NCBI GenBank assembly: GCA_021205755.1
Contig: JAJPWX010000113.1
Span: forward strand, 1-63,810
Direction: 5' to 3'
Source: Lachnospiraceae bacterium
GTDB lineage: Bacteria > Bacillota > Clostridia > Lachnospirales > Lachnospiraceae
Length of the DNA stretch: 63,810 nt
The position numbers were made by a program, and so were the translations under genes. The notes beneath the pieces are model-generated. The model made no database searches. It worked only from the letters and a program-made list of their open reading frames with translations, and was not told where the DNA came from. This document shows positions 53,473-63,470 of the stretch, one piece after another (the stretch's first letter is position 1; each line of letters opens with the position of its first letter).

Positions 53473-55284
53473 TCATTCCTCTGCTGACGCAACCGTTTCC
53501 GTCTTCTCGATTCCCAGATAAGGCAGTATATTTTCAAAAATCTCTTTCACCACCGGCGCGGCAATGGTGCCGCCGTAATAGGTGCCCTGCGGATTGTTGA
53601 TCACACAAAGGCAGATCACCTGCGGGTCATCCGCCGGAGCAAAGCCGATGAACGAAGAAATGTATTTCCCCTGCCCTCGCGGAAGCGTCTCGGACGTTGC
53701 TGTTTTTCCACCGATCCGATAGCCCTCGATATACGCGTTTTTGCCGGAACCGCCGTCTACCACCTGCTCAAGCAGATAGCGCATCGTCTCTGACGTCTCC
53801 TCTGAGAGAATCCGTTCTCCCTCCCCGTACTGATACACCTCCAGCAGGGTACCGTCCCTGGCCTTCGCCTGCACTCCGAAATGCGGCGTGACACGCGTAC
53901 CGCCATTGATAATGGAGCTGACAGTCGTGATCAGCTGAATCGGTGTAATCTGAAACGACTGTCCAAATGAAATCGTAGCGAGCTCGACCTGCCCCACATT
54001 TTCCTTCTGGTGCATGATCGTCGCCGCCTCCCCTGGCAGGTCAATCCCCGTCTTAACATTTAAACCAAACTGATTAAAATATTTATAATAATTGTCAACC
54101 CCCAGGCGAAGCCCGACTTCGATAAACACCGGGTTGCAGGAATTCTGCGCCGCTTCCAGAAACGTCTCCGAACCGTGCCCGGCCGTCTTGTGGCAGCGAA
54201 TCCGCCGGTCGTCTACCAGCTTATATCCCGGACAGTAAAACGTATCGTCCAGCGTGACCACACCCTCTTCCAGCCCAGCAGCTGCCGTGATTATTTTAAA
54301 CGTCGAGCCTGGCTCATAGGTATCATTGATACAGCCATTACGCCACATCTGATTGAGCGCGTTCTGAAGCTCGTCACCCGTAAGCGCCGCGGCCGCACTC
54401 TCCAGAAAACCATCCTCTGCCTCGTCCGAAGCTTCGTCTCCATACGTGATTTCCAGAAACATCTCTGTCAGCGTATACGGATCATTCAGATCAAACTCCG
54501 GCACATTGGTCATCGCGTAGATTTCCCCATTCTGCGGGTTCATCACCAGGATCGACACACTGTCCGCCTGTTTTTCCTCCAGGACATTATAAGCGGCCTG
54601 CTCCACATACTGCTGGATATTATAATCCAGACTGATGATCAGGTCATCCCCGGCAATCGGCTCCACCCGCGTCTCCGCGGTATCTTCAATCTCAATCCCC
54701 CGGGCGTCCGTCAATGTCAGGATGGTTCCGGGCGTCCCAGAGAGGACCTCCTCGTAGCGGACCTCCAGCCCAATGATCCCTTGGTTATCCGCGCCGGTAA
54801 AGCCCAGTACCTTCGACGCCATACTTCCAAAAGGATAATAGCGCCTGTAATCCTCATCCACCTTCACGCCATCCAGCCCATAGCTGCGGATAAGATCTCC
54901 AGTCTCCTTGTCAACATTGCTTTTGATCCGCTCCATAGAGCTGACCTTCTCCACCCGCGTCCGGACGGTTTCCTCCTCCATGCCAAGCACCTCACTCAGC
55001 ACTTTAATCACCGTCTCCGCATCCGTGATCTGGCTGTGGACGACCGATACCGTACAAACCGTCTGGTTATCCGCGAGGACCGTCCCATTGCGGTCCAGAA
55101 TCCTGCCGCGCGCCGCCTTGATTGATCGCTCGCGTTCATGCAGATCCTCCGCCAGGGAAGCATAATACTCCGACTTTCCAATCATCAGATACGCCAGTCT
55201 CCCGATCAGAAAGACCAGCGCCAGCATACATATCGCAAAAATCAGCAGAATCTTTCTGCGGTGAAACGGTCTTGTTTTCTGCAT
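53473..55284 (-). CDS. spoVD: Class B penicillin-binding protein, SpoVD-like
   Basis: One membrane anchor (ILLIFAICMLALVFLIGRLA), a dimerisation domain and a transpeptidase domain: active Ser in YEPGSTFKIITA, SxN as NSCNPVF, and GGKTATSE in place of the usual KTG. Between FDLNDPY and the SxxK motif is an extra acidic segment of about 40 residues (GDEASDEAEDG). There is no PASTA domain, unlike B. subtilis SpoVD. The gene lies between the PBP2B-like gene and mraY, the usual spot for spoVD. Confidence 0.85.
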   Translation of the reverse strand: MQKTRPFHRRKILLIFAICMLALVFLIGRLAYLMIGKSEYYASLAEDLHERERSIKAARGRILDRNGTVLADNQTVCTVSVVHSQITDAETVIKVLSEVLGMEEETVRTRVEKVSSMERIKSNVDKETGDLIRSYGLDGVKVDEDYRRYYPFGSMASKVLGFTGADNQGIIGLEVRYEEVLSGTPGTILTLTDARGIEIEDTAETRVEPIAGDDLIISLDYNIQQYVEQAAYNVLEEKQADSVSILVMNPQNGEIYAMTNVPEFDLNDPYTLTEMFLEITYGDEASDEAEDGFLESAAAALTGDELQNALNQMWRNGCINDTYEPGSTFKIITAAAGLEEGVVTLDDTFYCPGYKLVDDRRIRCHKTAGHGSETFLEAAQNSCNPVFIEVGLRLGVDNYYKYFNQFGLNVKTGIDLPGEAATIMHQKENVGQVELATISFGQSFQITPIQLITTVSSIINGGTRVTPHFGVQAKARDGTLLEVYQYGEGERILSEETSETMRYLLEQVVDGGSGKNAYIEGYRIGGKTATSETLPRGQGKYISSFIGFAPADDPQVICLCVINNPQGTYYGGTIAAPVVKEIFENILPYLGIEKTETVASAEE

Positions 55285-55381
55285 AAAAGCTCCAGAGACG
55301 TCTTGTCTTTATAGTTTATTCCAATCTCTGGTGATACATTCACCGTTTCCTTTTCCAAATTCATCGCCGGATTCGGAAGTT

Positions 55382-57730
55382 TTATTCTTCTTCCTCATCC
55401 GCAATATCCGTCGGATCTACGAGGGTGGTATCCGAGTCATCCGCCGAATTTTCATCCAGCGGCACTGCCATATCCGGATTGGTCGCAATCGACTCCTCCG
55501 TATCCTCATCCTCGCTGCTGCTGTCATCCGTCTCCACTGTGGAGACCGCATTCATATATCCGTCATAGACCGTGCCGTCCTCATCAATATAGGCGCCCGC
55601 GATCACATTTCCATATTCATCCACGACTTCGCCGTCCACAACACGCGCGTTACTGTAGAGATTCCCATAAGAATCAAACGCCTGGAACGTAGTGACGCTC
55701 TCCGCGGAATCAATCTGATCTACATCATCTTCCGTCAGCCCCAGCTGAGCCAGCAGGCTGTCGGTAATCTCTTCGGTCGCTGTCAATCCCAGATACGGAT
55801 AAACCTCCAGCGCGATGGATTGAAAAATCTTCTGCGCGTAGCTGCTGCTCGCCTGATTCTCAACATTCGGCTCATCGACGACCACATAAATCACCACTTC
55901 CGGGTCATTGATCGGCGCCGCGCCGATAAAGGAAACCAGATACAGGCCATCCGCACGCTCTCCGGTCTCCGAATCAATCTTCTCCGCCGTACCGGTCTTA
56001 CCTCCTACCCGGTAGCCCGGCACACGGGCTGTCTTTCCAGTACCTTCTTCTACAACGCTCTCCAGATACTCCTTCAGCGTATCCGATGTGGAAGTGGAAA
56101 TCACCTGCTTTAAGAGCAGACTGGAATTATCCTTTACAATCGCGCCATCCTCATCAAGGATCTTGTCCACCACGTGCGGCTGATAATAATAACCGCCGTT
56201 TACAACCGCGCAAAACGCAGAAATTTCCTGAATCATCGTACAGGTAAAGCCCTGCCCAAACGAACAGGTCGCCAGCTCTACCTCATTCATTTTCTCCTGT
56301 GTATAGATGACGCCGCTCGACTCATTCGGCAGGTCAATGCCGGTTCTCTGTCCAAAGCCAAACAGCGACTGGTATTTCAGGAAATTCGAGACATGCATCT
56401 TTGCTGCAATCTGCATTAGAGCGTCATTGCAGGAATTCACCAGCGCATCCTCTAGCGTCTCCAGTCCGTGCGCGCCCGGATAGGCGTCACAGTGAATCTC
56501 CGTATCTGTGACATATTCGCCGCCGTCACAGTAAAACGTATCATCCGTCGAAATCGCGCCAATTTCCAGCGCCGCCGCGATTGTGATTGGTTTATAGGTC
56601 GATCCCGGCTCAAAGCTATCCGAAACACAGAAATTGCCCCACAGGTCATAGAGGGTCGATACATACTGCGTGGTTTCATTTCCGTACTCATCCGTGATGA
56701 CCGTATCCATCATCTCTTCGACCTCTTCTTCTGTATACCAGTCATAAATCACACTGTCCGGATCTTCGAGGTCATAGCTCTGGTTCGTCGCCATCGCGAG
56801 AATCGCACCCGAATTCGGATCCATCACTACCACGCCGACATTCGCCGCTCCGTGCTTCGCAGTACCATCATCCGTGTCATCGCCATAGGTCTCGTCAAAC
56901 TCTGCGATCACGTTCTCTACAATCTCCTGGATGTTCACATCCAGTGTCGTCACAAGGGTGTAGCCATTTTCCGGGGCAATCGTCTTGGTCTGATAATCAC
57001 TGTCATCATCCAGATAACCGAAAATACGGCCGTTCGTCCCCTGCAGTTGCTCGTCGTAATAAGCCTCCAGGCCGACAATCCCGTCGCCTAAGCTGTTCGC
57101 AAAACCAATCGTATTGCTCGCAAGCGAGCCAAGCGGATAATGGCGGATATATTTTTCCTCAAAAGAAACCCCTGTCACCAGAGAACGATTCTTCTTTTCC
57201 AGTTTTTCCGACTCACTCAGGTCGTCCGAGGAAACGTTGGCAAATTCATCAATATAATCCTCATACGCCTCTTTTTCATCCGCAGTCAGATACTGTTCCT
57301 CATCATCCGCCTTTACCTGCAGCACCTGATACTGGCTGCTGGCGGTGCTCTCATCCGTGATCAGTTTCCGCAGCTCCAGCTCATCCAGGCCAAAATATTC
57401 GCTCAGTACTGTCACCGTGGGCTCCAGATAGGTATCCGCATCCTCATTGATCGCCTTACAGTCCAAAACCAGGTTATAGACCTTCTCGCTGTAAGCGAGC
57501 ACACGCCCATTTGTATCCTGGATCTCGCCTCTTCGCGCGACCAGCGTCTGACTGTCATAGTTGTTCTGGGAAAGCACCTGCTTTGCGTAGGTATTTCCCT
57601 TTGTCACATTAATATACGCAATCTGGATCAGTAAAACCACCAATCCCAACAAAACGAATCCAAATAAAGCCAGAAGCTTTATCTGCATCCGTTTTGAAAA
57701 TCTGCGTTCTCTTTTTACCCGATTTGCCAA
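55382..57730 (-). CDS. pbpB: Class B penicillin-binding protein, FtsI/PBP2B-like, with long tail
   Basis: Septal transpeptidase. A membrane segment (LLALFGFVLLGLVVLLIQIA) leads to the dimerisation region and the transpeptidase domain with Ser in FEPGSTYKPIT, SxN as NSCNDAL, and GGKTGTAEKI. After the domain, residues 685-730 (FDSYGNLYSNARVVDG at the start) align ungapped with the FtsQ tail, then comes an acidic end (DEEEE). The start is a TTG at 57730, about 15 bp after ftsL; AGGTGAAG precedes it. Confidence 0.9.
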   Translation of the reverse strand: MANRVKRERRFSKRMQIKLLALFGFVLLGLVVLLIQIAYINVTKGNTYAKQVLSQNNYDSQTLVARRGEIQDTNGRVLAYSEKVYNLVLDCKAINEDADTYLEPTVTVLSEYFGLDELELRKLITDESTASSQYQVLQVKADDEEQYLTADEKEAYEDYIDEFANVSSDDLSESEKLEKKNRSLVTGVSFEEKYIRHYPLGSLASNTIGFANSLGDGIVGLEAYYDEQLQGTNGRIFGYLDDDSDYQTKTIAPENGYTLVTTLDVNIQEIVENVIAEFDETYGDDTDDGTAKHGAANVGVVVMDPNSGAILAMATNQSYDLEDPDSVIYDWYTEEEVEEMMDTVITDEYGNETTQYVSTLYDLWGNFCVSDSFEPGSTYKPITIAAALEIGAISTDDTFYCDGGEYVTDTEIHCDAYPGAHGLETLEDALVNSCNDALMQIAAKMHVSNFLKYQSLFGFGQRTGIDLPNESSGVIYTQEKMNEVELATCSFGQGFTCTMIQEISAFCAVVNGGYYYQPHVVDKILDEDGAIVKDNSSLLLKQVISTSTSDTLKEYLESVVEEGTGKTARVPGYRVGGKTGTAEKIDSETGERADGLYLVSFIGAAPINDPEVVIYVVVDEPNVENQASSSYAQKIFQSIALEVYPYLGLTATEEITDSLLAQLGLTEDDVDQIDSAESVTTFQAFDSYGNLYSNARVVDGEVVDEYGNVIAGAYIDEDGTVYDGYMNAVSTVETDDSSSEDEDTEESIATNPDMAVPLDENSADDSDTTLVDPTDIADEEEE

Positions 57731-57744
57731 GCTACTTCACCTAC

Positions 57745-58278
57745 TTACTCTTCTGGTATCTCGGAATATTGTCTGACGTAATCATTGGTCTCTGCCTCAT
57801 AAGTCACCACCTGATCCGCTGTGGCCAGCTGCATTCCCAATTCATCCGTCGCTACTTCTTTTACATGCGTCAGGTCTACGCTGTTCATCACGCGGTTATA
57901 CTCCGAGTCATTCTCAAGCACCGCGGAATCCAGCTCAGCAGAAAGAGACGCCACCTTCTCCTGAAGGAGTGTATTGGTCGCGCGCAGCTGCAGAAAATTC
58001 ACACAGACAAACACTGTCATCACTGCCGCCGCCGTCAGGAAAAACACATAACCGACATTCATCTGAAGCTCCCGCTCCCGATTCTTCCGTGTCGCGTGGC
58101 TGACTGTGACCGGCTCCTCCGTCTCCATCGGCTGCGTAGCTACATGAAGCTGGCGCACGGTATTTCCATCCACGTACGTATAAGAATCTCTGTCCCCTGC
58201 CGCACGTTTTGCCCTGCTTTCTGTTCTGCCATTGCCGCTTTTTGGAGAAGCTGCCCTGCTGTATCTCTTTTCTGCCAT
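57745..58278 (-). CDS. ftsL: FtsL-like septal protein
   Basis: A 177-residue bitopic protein: basic, Ser-rich cytoplasmic part, one membrane segment (VGYVFFLTAAAVMTVFVCVNF), then a coiled coil (LRATNTLLQEKVASLSAELD) on the outside. Sequence identity in this family is low; the call rests on size, topology and position between rsmH and pbpB. It would bridge DivIB and DivIC. Confidence 0.82.
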   Translation of the reverse strand: MAEKRYSRAASPKSGNGRTESRAKRAAGDRDSYTYVDGNTVRQLHVATQPMETEEPVTVSHATRKNRERELQMNVGYVFFLTAAAVMTVFVCVNFLQLRATNTLLQEKVASLSAELDSAVLENDSEYNRVMNSVDLTHVKEVATDELGMQLATADQVVTYEAETNDYVRQYSEIPEE

Positions 58279-58403
58279 GATTCTCTCCCGCTCTTACTGC
58301 TAATTTCTTTACCAAAACCTGTTGTTACTGATTTTCTTTGCGTTTTCCTGCTACCCTCGCAGCAAATGCAAAGTCCTTACCGAAACCACTTTTATTCTCT
58401 ACG

Positions 58404-59351
58404 TCAGGCAGGGCTCCCGAATGCTTCAAATACGCGAAGCTTCGCGCTCTTCGCCCTGCTGTTCGACTCCAGTTCTTCCTCTGACGGAACGATCGGCTTA
58501 CGAGTGATTACCTTTCCCTTCGGCTTCTTCCCACACACGCACACCGGAAAATCTTTCGGACATGTGCAGGGATTTTCCAGATTCCGGAACTTGTTCTTCA
58601 CAATCCGGTCTTCCAGCGAATGGAATGTAATCACGCAGATGCGTCCCTCCTCATTCAATAAATCCACCATATCTTCCAGAGACTCCTCGAGAACCTCCAG
58701 TTCCCGGTTCACCTCAATCCGTATGGCCTGAAATGTCTTTTTGGCCGGGTGTCCTCCTACTGCCCGCACTTTCATCGGGATCGCCGCTTTTATAACATGA
58801 ATTAACTCCCCAGTTGTTTCCAGTTTTTTTTGTTCGCGGGCGTTCACGATATGTTTGGCAATATTCTTTGCGAACTTTTCCTCCCCATAGTCGCGGATGA
58901 CGCGGTACAGCTCCATCTCGCTATATTCGTTCACAACATCCATCGCCGTAAGGGTCTGCCGCTGATCCATCCTCATGTCCAGCGGAGCGTCCTCTCTGTA
59001 GGTAAATCCTCTCTCTGCCGTGTCAAGCTGGTAAGAGGAGACCCCCAGATCCAAAATGACTCCATCTACAGATAACACACCGAGTTTTCGGAGCTCGTCT
59101 TTCATATAACAGTAATTGCTGCGTATAATCGTCACGTGATCCTTATACTCGTCCAAGCGCCTCGTAGCCGCCTCAATCGCGTCCGCATCCTGATCAATCC
59201 CGATCAGCCGTCCGCCGCCGGTCAGCCGTTTACATATTTCCAGGGAATGTCCGCCGCCGCCAAGCGTACCATCCACATATATCCCATCTGGTTTTATCTG
59301 CAGTTCCTCAATGCTCTCAGAAAGAAGTACCGATCTGTGGTGAAAGTCCAT
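58404..59351 (-). CDS. rsmH: 16S rRNA (cytosine-1402-N4)-methyltransferase
   Basis: [14 protein letters not shown] at the start, the SAM site [39 protein letters not shown] and [16 protein letters not shown] are all diagnostic. Length (315) is standard. It follows mraZ by 19 bp. Confidence 0.96.
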   Translation of the reverse strand: MDFHHRSVLLSESIEELQIKPDGIYVDGTLGGGGHSLEICKRLTGGGRLIGIDQDADAIEAATRRLDEYKDHVTIIRSNYCYMKDELRKLGVLSVDGVILDLGVSSYQLDTAERGFTYREDAPLDMRMDQRQTLTAMDVVNEYSEMELYRVIRDYGEEKFAKNIAKHIVNAREQKKLETTGELIHVIKAAIPMKVRAVGGHPAKKTFQAIRIEVNRELEVLEESLEDMVDLLNEEGRICVITFHSLEDRIVKNKFRNLENPCTCPKDFPVCVCGKKPKGKVITRKPIVPSEEELESNSRAKSAKLRVFEAFGSPA

Positions 59352-59370
59352 AATAATCCTCCCCAGGATC

Positions 59371-59802
59371 TTAAATGTCTAAGCCCAGATCTGACATCTG
59401 CTCCGCGATCTCATCCATATCGTCATAAGCATTGTTTTCCGTCCAGTCTGCTTTGTTCCAGATTTCAATACGATTCAGGTTTCCTGACAGCACCACATCC
59501 TTATCCAGCTTCGCAAATTCTCTTAAGTTCTGCGGTAAGAGAATTCTCCCCTGCTTGTCCAGTTCGCATGTGGTCGCGCCGCCCATAAAGAAACGTGTGA
59601 ACTTTCTGGCGTTCTTCTGTGTAAGCGGTAATTTGCGCAGCTTCTCCTCGAAGATCTGCCACTCATTTTTGGGAAACGCAAACAGGCATCCATCCAATCC
59701 CTTCGTCACAATAAATTCATCATCTAACAGTTCTCTGAATTTCGCCGGGATGATCAGTCTGCCTTTGGAATCAATCGTATGATTGTATTCTCCCATAAAC
59801 AT
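59371..59802 (-). CDS. mraZ: Transcriptional regulator MraZ
   Basis: AbrB-like fold in two copies: [20 protein letters not shown] and, second, [19 protein letters not shown]. MraZ binds repeated GTGG-type boxes before its own operon and represses it. Three exact 10-bp-spaced repeats occur upstream here. The ATG at 59802 matches the family start; 59805 adds one Met. Confidence 0.95.
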   Translation of the reverse strand: MFMGEYNHTIDSKGRLIIPAKFRELLDDEFIVTKGLDGCLFAFPKNEWQIFEEKLRKLPLTQKNARKFTRFFMGGATTCELDKQGRILLPQNLREFAKLDKDVVLSGNLNRIEIWNKADWTENNAYDDMDEIAEQMSDLGLDI

Positions 59803-59828
59803 CATGACGCACCTTCTTTGGAAAAACA

Positions 59829-59871
59829 GGCGGCATCCTCCATACGCTCAAAAGCGATGAACCCTGCCGCC
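59829..59871 (-). promoter_or_regulatory. Terminator-like hairpin in the mraZ leader
   Basis: On the minus strand ggcggca (59865-59871) pairs with tgccgcc (59829-59835), with agcg/cgct inside, and tgtttttcc follows. It lies about 25 bp before the mraZ start, where it could act as an attenuator of the division operon. Confidence 0.55.
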
Positions 59872-59908
59872 GGTATTTCGACTCATGGCAGCCATCAGAG
59901 GAAGTCTC

Positions 59909-59954
59909 CCCACAATCCCCCAAATAGTCACCACGAAGCACCACTTTTTACCAC
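59909..59954 (-). promoter_or_regulatory. MraZ-binding repeats
   Basis: GTGGT on the minus strand occurs at 59930-59934, 59940-59944 and 59950-59954, spaced exactly 10 bp; a GTGGG at 59909-59913 continues the series slightly out of phase. Tandem GTGG-type boxes with one helical turn spacing are the known MraZ target. They lie just downstream of the -10. Confidence 0.75.
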
Positions 59955-59962
59955 TTGAAGCT

Positions 59963-59991
59963 ACTATACATTAAATTTCCTCAAAAAACAA
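59963..59991 (-). promoter_or_regulatory. Promoter of the mraZ-ftsZ operon
   Basis: Minus strand TTGTTT, a 17-bp spacer and TATAGT. The MraZ boxes begin nine bases downstream, so bound MraZ would cover the start site. Confidence 0.7.
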
Positions 59992-60080
59992 GCCTTAATT
60001 CCAGGAATTTTTGAAACTTGTGTGAATTTCAGGGAGAGGTACAACATCTTGTAATCCTGCTCTAATTGGAAAACTTCCCT

Positions 60081-60133
60081 GTGCGCCCCTGCGCACAAAA
60101 AAGGCTGCCGCTAAAACCAGCGACAGCCTTTTT
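60081..60133 (-). terminator. Terminator after lgt, with adjacent hairpin
   Basis: A-rich and T-rich arms (60098-60107 with 60124-60133) enclose aaggctg and its complement, with agcg/cgct inside. The stop of lgt lies 11 bp before it. A second hairpin (gtgcgc/gcgcac, 60081-60096) follows on the minus strand. Confidence 0.82.
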
Positions 60134-60143
60134 CCCAGTTGAA

Positions 60144-61052
60144 CTATTCTTTTTGGTGGGGACAATTCCCACTGCGCACCCGCCCCCAAGTAAGAAGCAC
60201 CAGAGAACCAATCACCAATACACCCGACAGCACCTGCGACACCGGAAGCCCCGTTCCAAACAGAATCAGCTGATCCGTGCGCAGTCCCTCAATCCAGAGC
60301 CTTCCCAATCCGTACAGAAGAAGGTACAGCAGAAAAACCACGCCGTCGTTTTTCCGTTCCAAATGTCTCTCCGGATCTTTCCGGCAGTGCAGCCGCCGCG
60401 TGACCAGCAGCAAAACCGCCAACACTCCCAGATTCCAGAGCGACTCGTAGAGAAATGTGGGGTGTACCTGAATGTACTCCACCCCGTCAATGGTCTGAAT
60501 GTGCGCGCGCATCGTCTCCGTAATCTCCGAAGCCCGCACATCACTGACCGGAAGCTGCATCGCAAGCAGATTGTCCGTATACTCCCCGAACGCCTCCCGG
60601 TTAAAAAAATTCCCCCATCTGCCAAGCGCCTGTCCCCACACCAGACCCACCGACATCGTATCCAGCATCCTGGCAGCATTCAGCTTCCGGATATGGCAAA
60701 ACACCAGCACCGTCGCCACACCGCCAATCACGCCTCCATAGATCGCCAGACCGCCTTTGCGCAAATTGAAAATCTCAGCCAGATGACTGCTGTAATAATC
60801 CCAGGAAAACACAACATAATAAATCCGCGCACATACCACCGCAATCGCAATCGCCAGAATCCCCAGATCAAAGTAATCGTCCTCCTTCTGGCCGGTCGCC
60901 TTCGCCACCTTCATCACCAGAAAAAGCCCCGTCATCATCGCCGCCGCCAGAACAATCCCATAGCAGGCAATCGTAAGTCCCCCGATCTGAAAACTCTTCA
61001 CCACATTCGTCAGCGTAATGCCCAAATGCGGAAAACGGATGGAACCTTCCAT
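60144..61052 (-). CDS. lgt: Prolipoprotein diacylglyceryl transferase
   Basis: Moves diacylglycerol from phosphatidylglycerol to the lipobox Cys of prolipoproteins. Seven or so membrane segments; GGLAIYGGVIGGVATVLVF and the signature GRWGNFFNREAFGEYT are clear, and HPTFLYESLWNLGVL contains the conserved Tyr-Glu-Ser. Length (302) is normal. It starts about 40 bp after ychF. Confidence 0.95.
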   Translation of the reverse strand: MEGSIRFPHLGITLTNVVKSFQIGGLTIACYGIVLAAAMMTGLFLVMKVAKATGQKEDDYFDLGILAIAIAVVCARIYYVVFSWDYYSSHLAEIFNLRKGGLAIYGGVIGGVATVLVFCHIRKLNAARMLDTMSVGLVWGQALGRWGNFFNREAFGEYTDNLLAMQLPVSDVRASEITETMRAHIQTIDGVEYIQVHPTFLYESLWNLGVLAVLLLVTRRLHCRKDPERHLERKNDGVVFLLYLLLYGLGRLWIEGLRTDQLILFGTGLPVSQVLSGVLVIGSLVLLTWGRVRSGNCPHQKE

Positions 61053-61093
61053 TTAAAAGATGCTGCCTCCTCTCTGCTTATGGCTCACTTCGT

Positions 61094-62191
61094 TCACACG
61101 TTGAAACGAAACAGAATCACATCTCCGTCCTGCACGACGTAGTCCTTTCCTTCCAGTCCAACAAGCCCTTTCTCCCGCGCAGCCGCCAGAGAACCGCAGT
61201 CCAGCAAATCCCGGTAATTCACCACTTCCGCCCGGATGAAACCGCGCTCAAAATCCGAGTGAATCTTTCCGGCCGCCTGCGGCGCCTTCATTCCTTTTTT
61301 AATCGTCCAGGCGCGCGTCTCCTTCTCGCCCGCCGTCAGGAAGCTCAGAAGCCCCAGCAGGCTGTAGCTCGCCTTTATCAGTTTCTCCAGACCGGACTCC
61401 TGTAATCCCAGATCCTCCAAAAACATCTGCTTCTCGTCATCCTCCAGCTCAGAAATCTCCTCCTCAATCTTCGCGCAGATCACAAACACCTCGCTGCTGG
61501 TCTGAGCCGCATATTCCCGCACCTTGCCGACGTAGTCATTCGAAATACCATCATCCGCGAGGTCATCCTCCGCAACATTTGCCGCAAAAATCACCGGCTT
61601 CGCCGTGAGCAGGTTATACTCAGAGAGCCACTTCAGCTCATCCTCATCCTCCGTCTGATAGGTAATCGCCAGCTGTCCATCCTCCAGATGCGCCTTCAAC
61701 GCCTTCATCAGGGCAAGCTCCTTCGCCGCAGCCTTATCATTATTCGCCGCCCGGCCGGTCTTCGCCATACGCCGCTCCAGAATCTCCAGATCCGAAAAAA
61801 TCAGCTCCAGATTAATCGTCTCAATGTCACGCACCGGATCCACCGACCCGTCCACATGAATCACATTCGTATCCTCAAAACAGCGCACCACATGGACAAT
61901 CGCGTCCACCTCACGAATATTCGCCAAAAACTGATTTCCCAGGCCCTCGCCCTTCGACGCGCCCTTCACCAGTCCCGCGATATCCACAAACTCAATCACC
62001 GCCGGCGTCACCTTCGCCGAATGATACATATCCGCCAGAAGCTTCAGCCGCTCATCCGGAACCGCCACCACACCCACATTCGGGTCAATCGTGCAGAACG
62101 GATAATTCGCCGACTCAGCCCCCGCCTTCGTAAGAGAATTAAACAGCGTACTCTTCCCCACATTTGGCAAACCTACAATACCCAATTTCAT
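61094..62191 (-). CDS. ychF: Obg-like ATPase YchF
   Basis: Ribosome-associated ATPase involved in stress control. GLPNVGKSTLFNSLTKAG (P-loop), FCTIDPNVGVV, DIAGLVKGASKGEGLGN and FAANVAEDDL (altered G4, NxxE) mark YchF rather than other Obg proteins; the TGS domain closes with DYVVQDGDVILFRFNV. The ATG at 62191 (GGAGG upstream) is preferred to 62212. Confidence 0.96.
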   Translation of the reverse strand: MKLGIVGLPNVGKSTLFNSLTKAGAESANYPFCTIDPNVGVVAVPDERLKLLADMYHSAKVTPAVIEFVDIAGLVKGASKGEGLGNQFLANIREVDAIVHVVRCFEDTNVIHVDGSVDPVRDIETINLELIFSDLEILERRMAKTGRAANNDKAAAKELALMKALKAHLEDGQLAITYQTEDEDELKWLSEYNLLTAKPVIFAANVAEDDLADDGISNDYVGKVREYAAQTSSEVFVICAKIEEEISELEDDEKQMFLEDLGLQESGLEKLIKASYSLLGLLSFLTAGEKETRAWTIKKGMKAPQAAGKIHSDFERGFIRAEVVNYRDLLDCGSLAAAREKGLVGLEGKDYVVQDGDVILFRFNV

Positions 62192-62339
62192 CTTATCACT
62201 TACCTCCTGCAAGCCCTTCTCTTCTTCATCCCAGGCATTGCCCTGTATTCGATTTGTATTCGCTCTATCTATCGGAACAATCGCTTCATAACCTTCTTCA
62301 CTCGATCCTACGATTCGTCCGCATTAATGAACGCATTCT

Positions 62340-62367
62340 ATTATACACAAAATCGATGGTAAATCAA
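62340..62367 (-). promoter_or_regulatory. Promoter of ychF-lgt
   Basis: Minus strand TTGATT, a 16-bp spacer and TATAAT, with about 145 bp of leader to the ychF ATG. I see no further structure in the leader. Confidence 0.65.
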
Positions 62368-62408
62368 CACCGCTGGCGGCAAAAAAAGACAATCGCCGGA
62401 TAAAAAAG

Positions 62409-62454
62409 CCCCTGCAGCAGCTATCCAGCCTCTCCCGGAAAACTGCCGCAGGGG
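62409..62454 (-). terminator. Terminator after the Rpn-type gene
   Basis: cccctgcagcag (62409-62420) pairs with ctgccgcagggg (62443-62454) with one mismatch, followed on the minus strand by a T-run (62402-62407). It separates the truncated nuclease gene from the ychF promoter. Confidence 0.8.
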
Positions 62455-62492
62455 TAATATTTCAGATATAAATATATATCGCTTTCCGCGTA

Positions 62493-63023
62493 TCACGCAT
62501 TCTGAAGCATCTCAGCTTCAATTTTGCGAACATCCTCCACAGAAGTCGCCTGACAATCTGCGATCTCCTCCACTGTTAATTTTCCTAATTTCAAAAATCG
62601 CCGAATCGCTGCTTCCTTTGTTTCCTTTTCTTTCTTCGCTGCTTCTTTCGCCGCAATCCTTGTCGCTTCTTTCGCCGCTTTCTCTGCAGCGATTTTCTTC
62701 TCGCTCGCAATGTGGATCTCCATAATGCGATCCTGATCATACAAGTCCATCATCATCGTGATTACCTCCTTCTCCCGGGTTGCCAGGTACTCTTTTAATA
62801 TATCCTGATCCTTGCATATCCGGATCGTCTCAGACACCGCTTCCCGCGTCCAACCATGCAAATGCACCTGTTCGTTGAATACTTTTGTAAACAACACATA
62901 CTGCCCGATGATATCCTCACCGACCGTCTGCTTCGGATTCACAGTGCCGTAAAGCATTTTTACCGTCACATCAATCGCCGATTGTTTTTTCTCAAAAAAT
63001 GTTTGATATCGTGTGCCTTCCAT
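62493..63023 (-). pseudogene. C-terminal part of an Rpn-family recombination-promoting nuclease
   Basis: The text DVTVKMLYGTVNPKQTVGED, then IIGQYVLFTKVFNEQV, and EVITMMMDLYDQDRIMEIHI is typical of the second half of Rpn/PD-(D/E)xK transposase-like proteins in Lachnospiraceae. The first half with the nuclease residues is missing. The end has an Ala/Lys/Glu-rich helix (EAAKKEKETKEAA) and a small HTH-like piece (GKLTVEEIADCQATSVEDV). I use the ATG at 63023. Whether it is a functional remnant or a dead fragment is open. Confidence 0.7.
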
Positions 63024-63074
63024 TGTTTTTCTTTGGTGTGATTTCATTATAGTGGAAAACCGACTGCCGTGCAA

Positions 63075-63470
63075 GCAGTGTTTTCCGATTCTATGGAAGT
63101 ACCTACAGAAAATAAAACGAAATTCTGACGGGAATGTGATTATGGATTTTAAAAAATTTCGAAATTTCCTCAGCTGCAGATTTGACCAGCGTCATGAACT
63201 TTGACAATCTAATATCTCTGCACGGTAAGCACTCTATTATGCATAACTTTTAATCTATCTGAATTCGTGGGAAAAATCATACCAAAGTGCCATAAACTCA
63301 GCAACTATGTGTCCTGAGGCCGTTTTCCTACCACCCTTTCACGGAGAGCCTTCCTTTTCAGGCCAATTCTCTTAAAAATAATTCACATCGCCACAATTCC
63401 TTAATTTCAGGCACTTTTTCTTCAAATTTCCCCGCATCTAGACGAAAACGCCGAAAACCCTAAAAAGTAA
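63075..63470. other. Intergenic stretch, no supported gene
   Basis: About 400 bp with no convincing frame. A short plus frame (MDFKKFRNFLSC, about 63142) has no ribosome site. Base composition is more AT-rich than the core genes, in keeping with a transferred region that continues to the right. Confidence 0.4.

Noticed and set aside
53473-55284. Loss of transpeptidase activity because KTG reads KTA
   Set aside because: The third position of this motif varies among active class B PBPs; the Ser, Lys and SxN motifs are intact.
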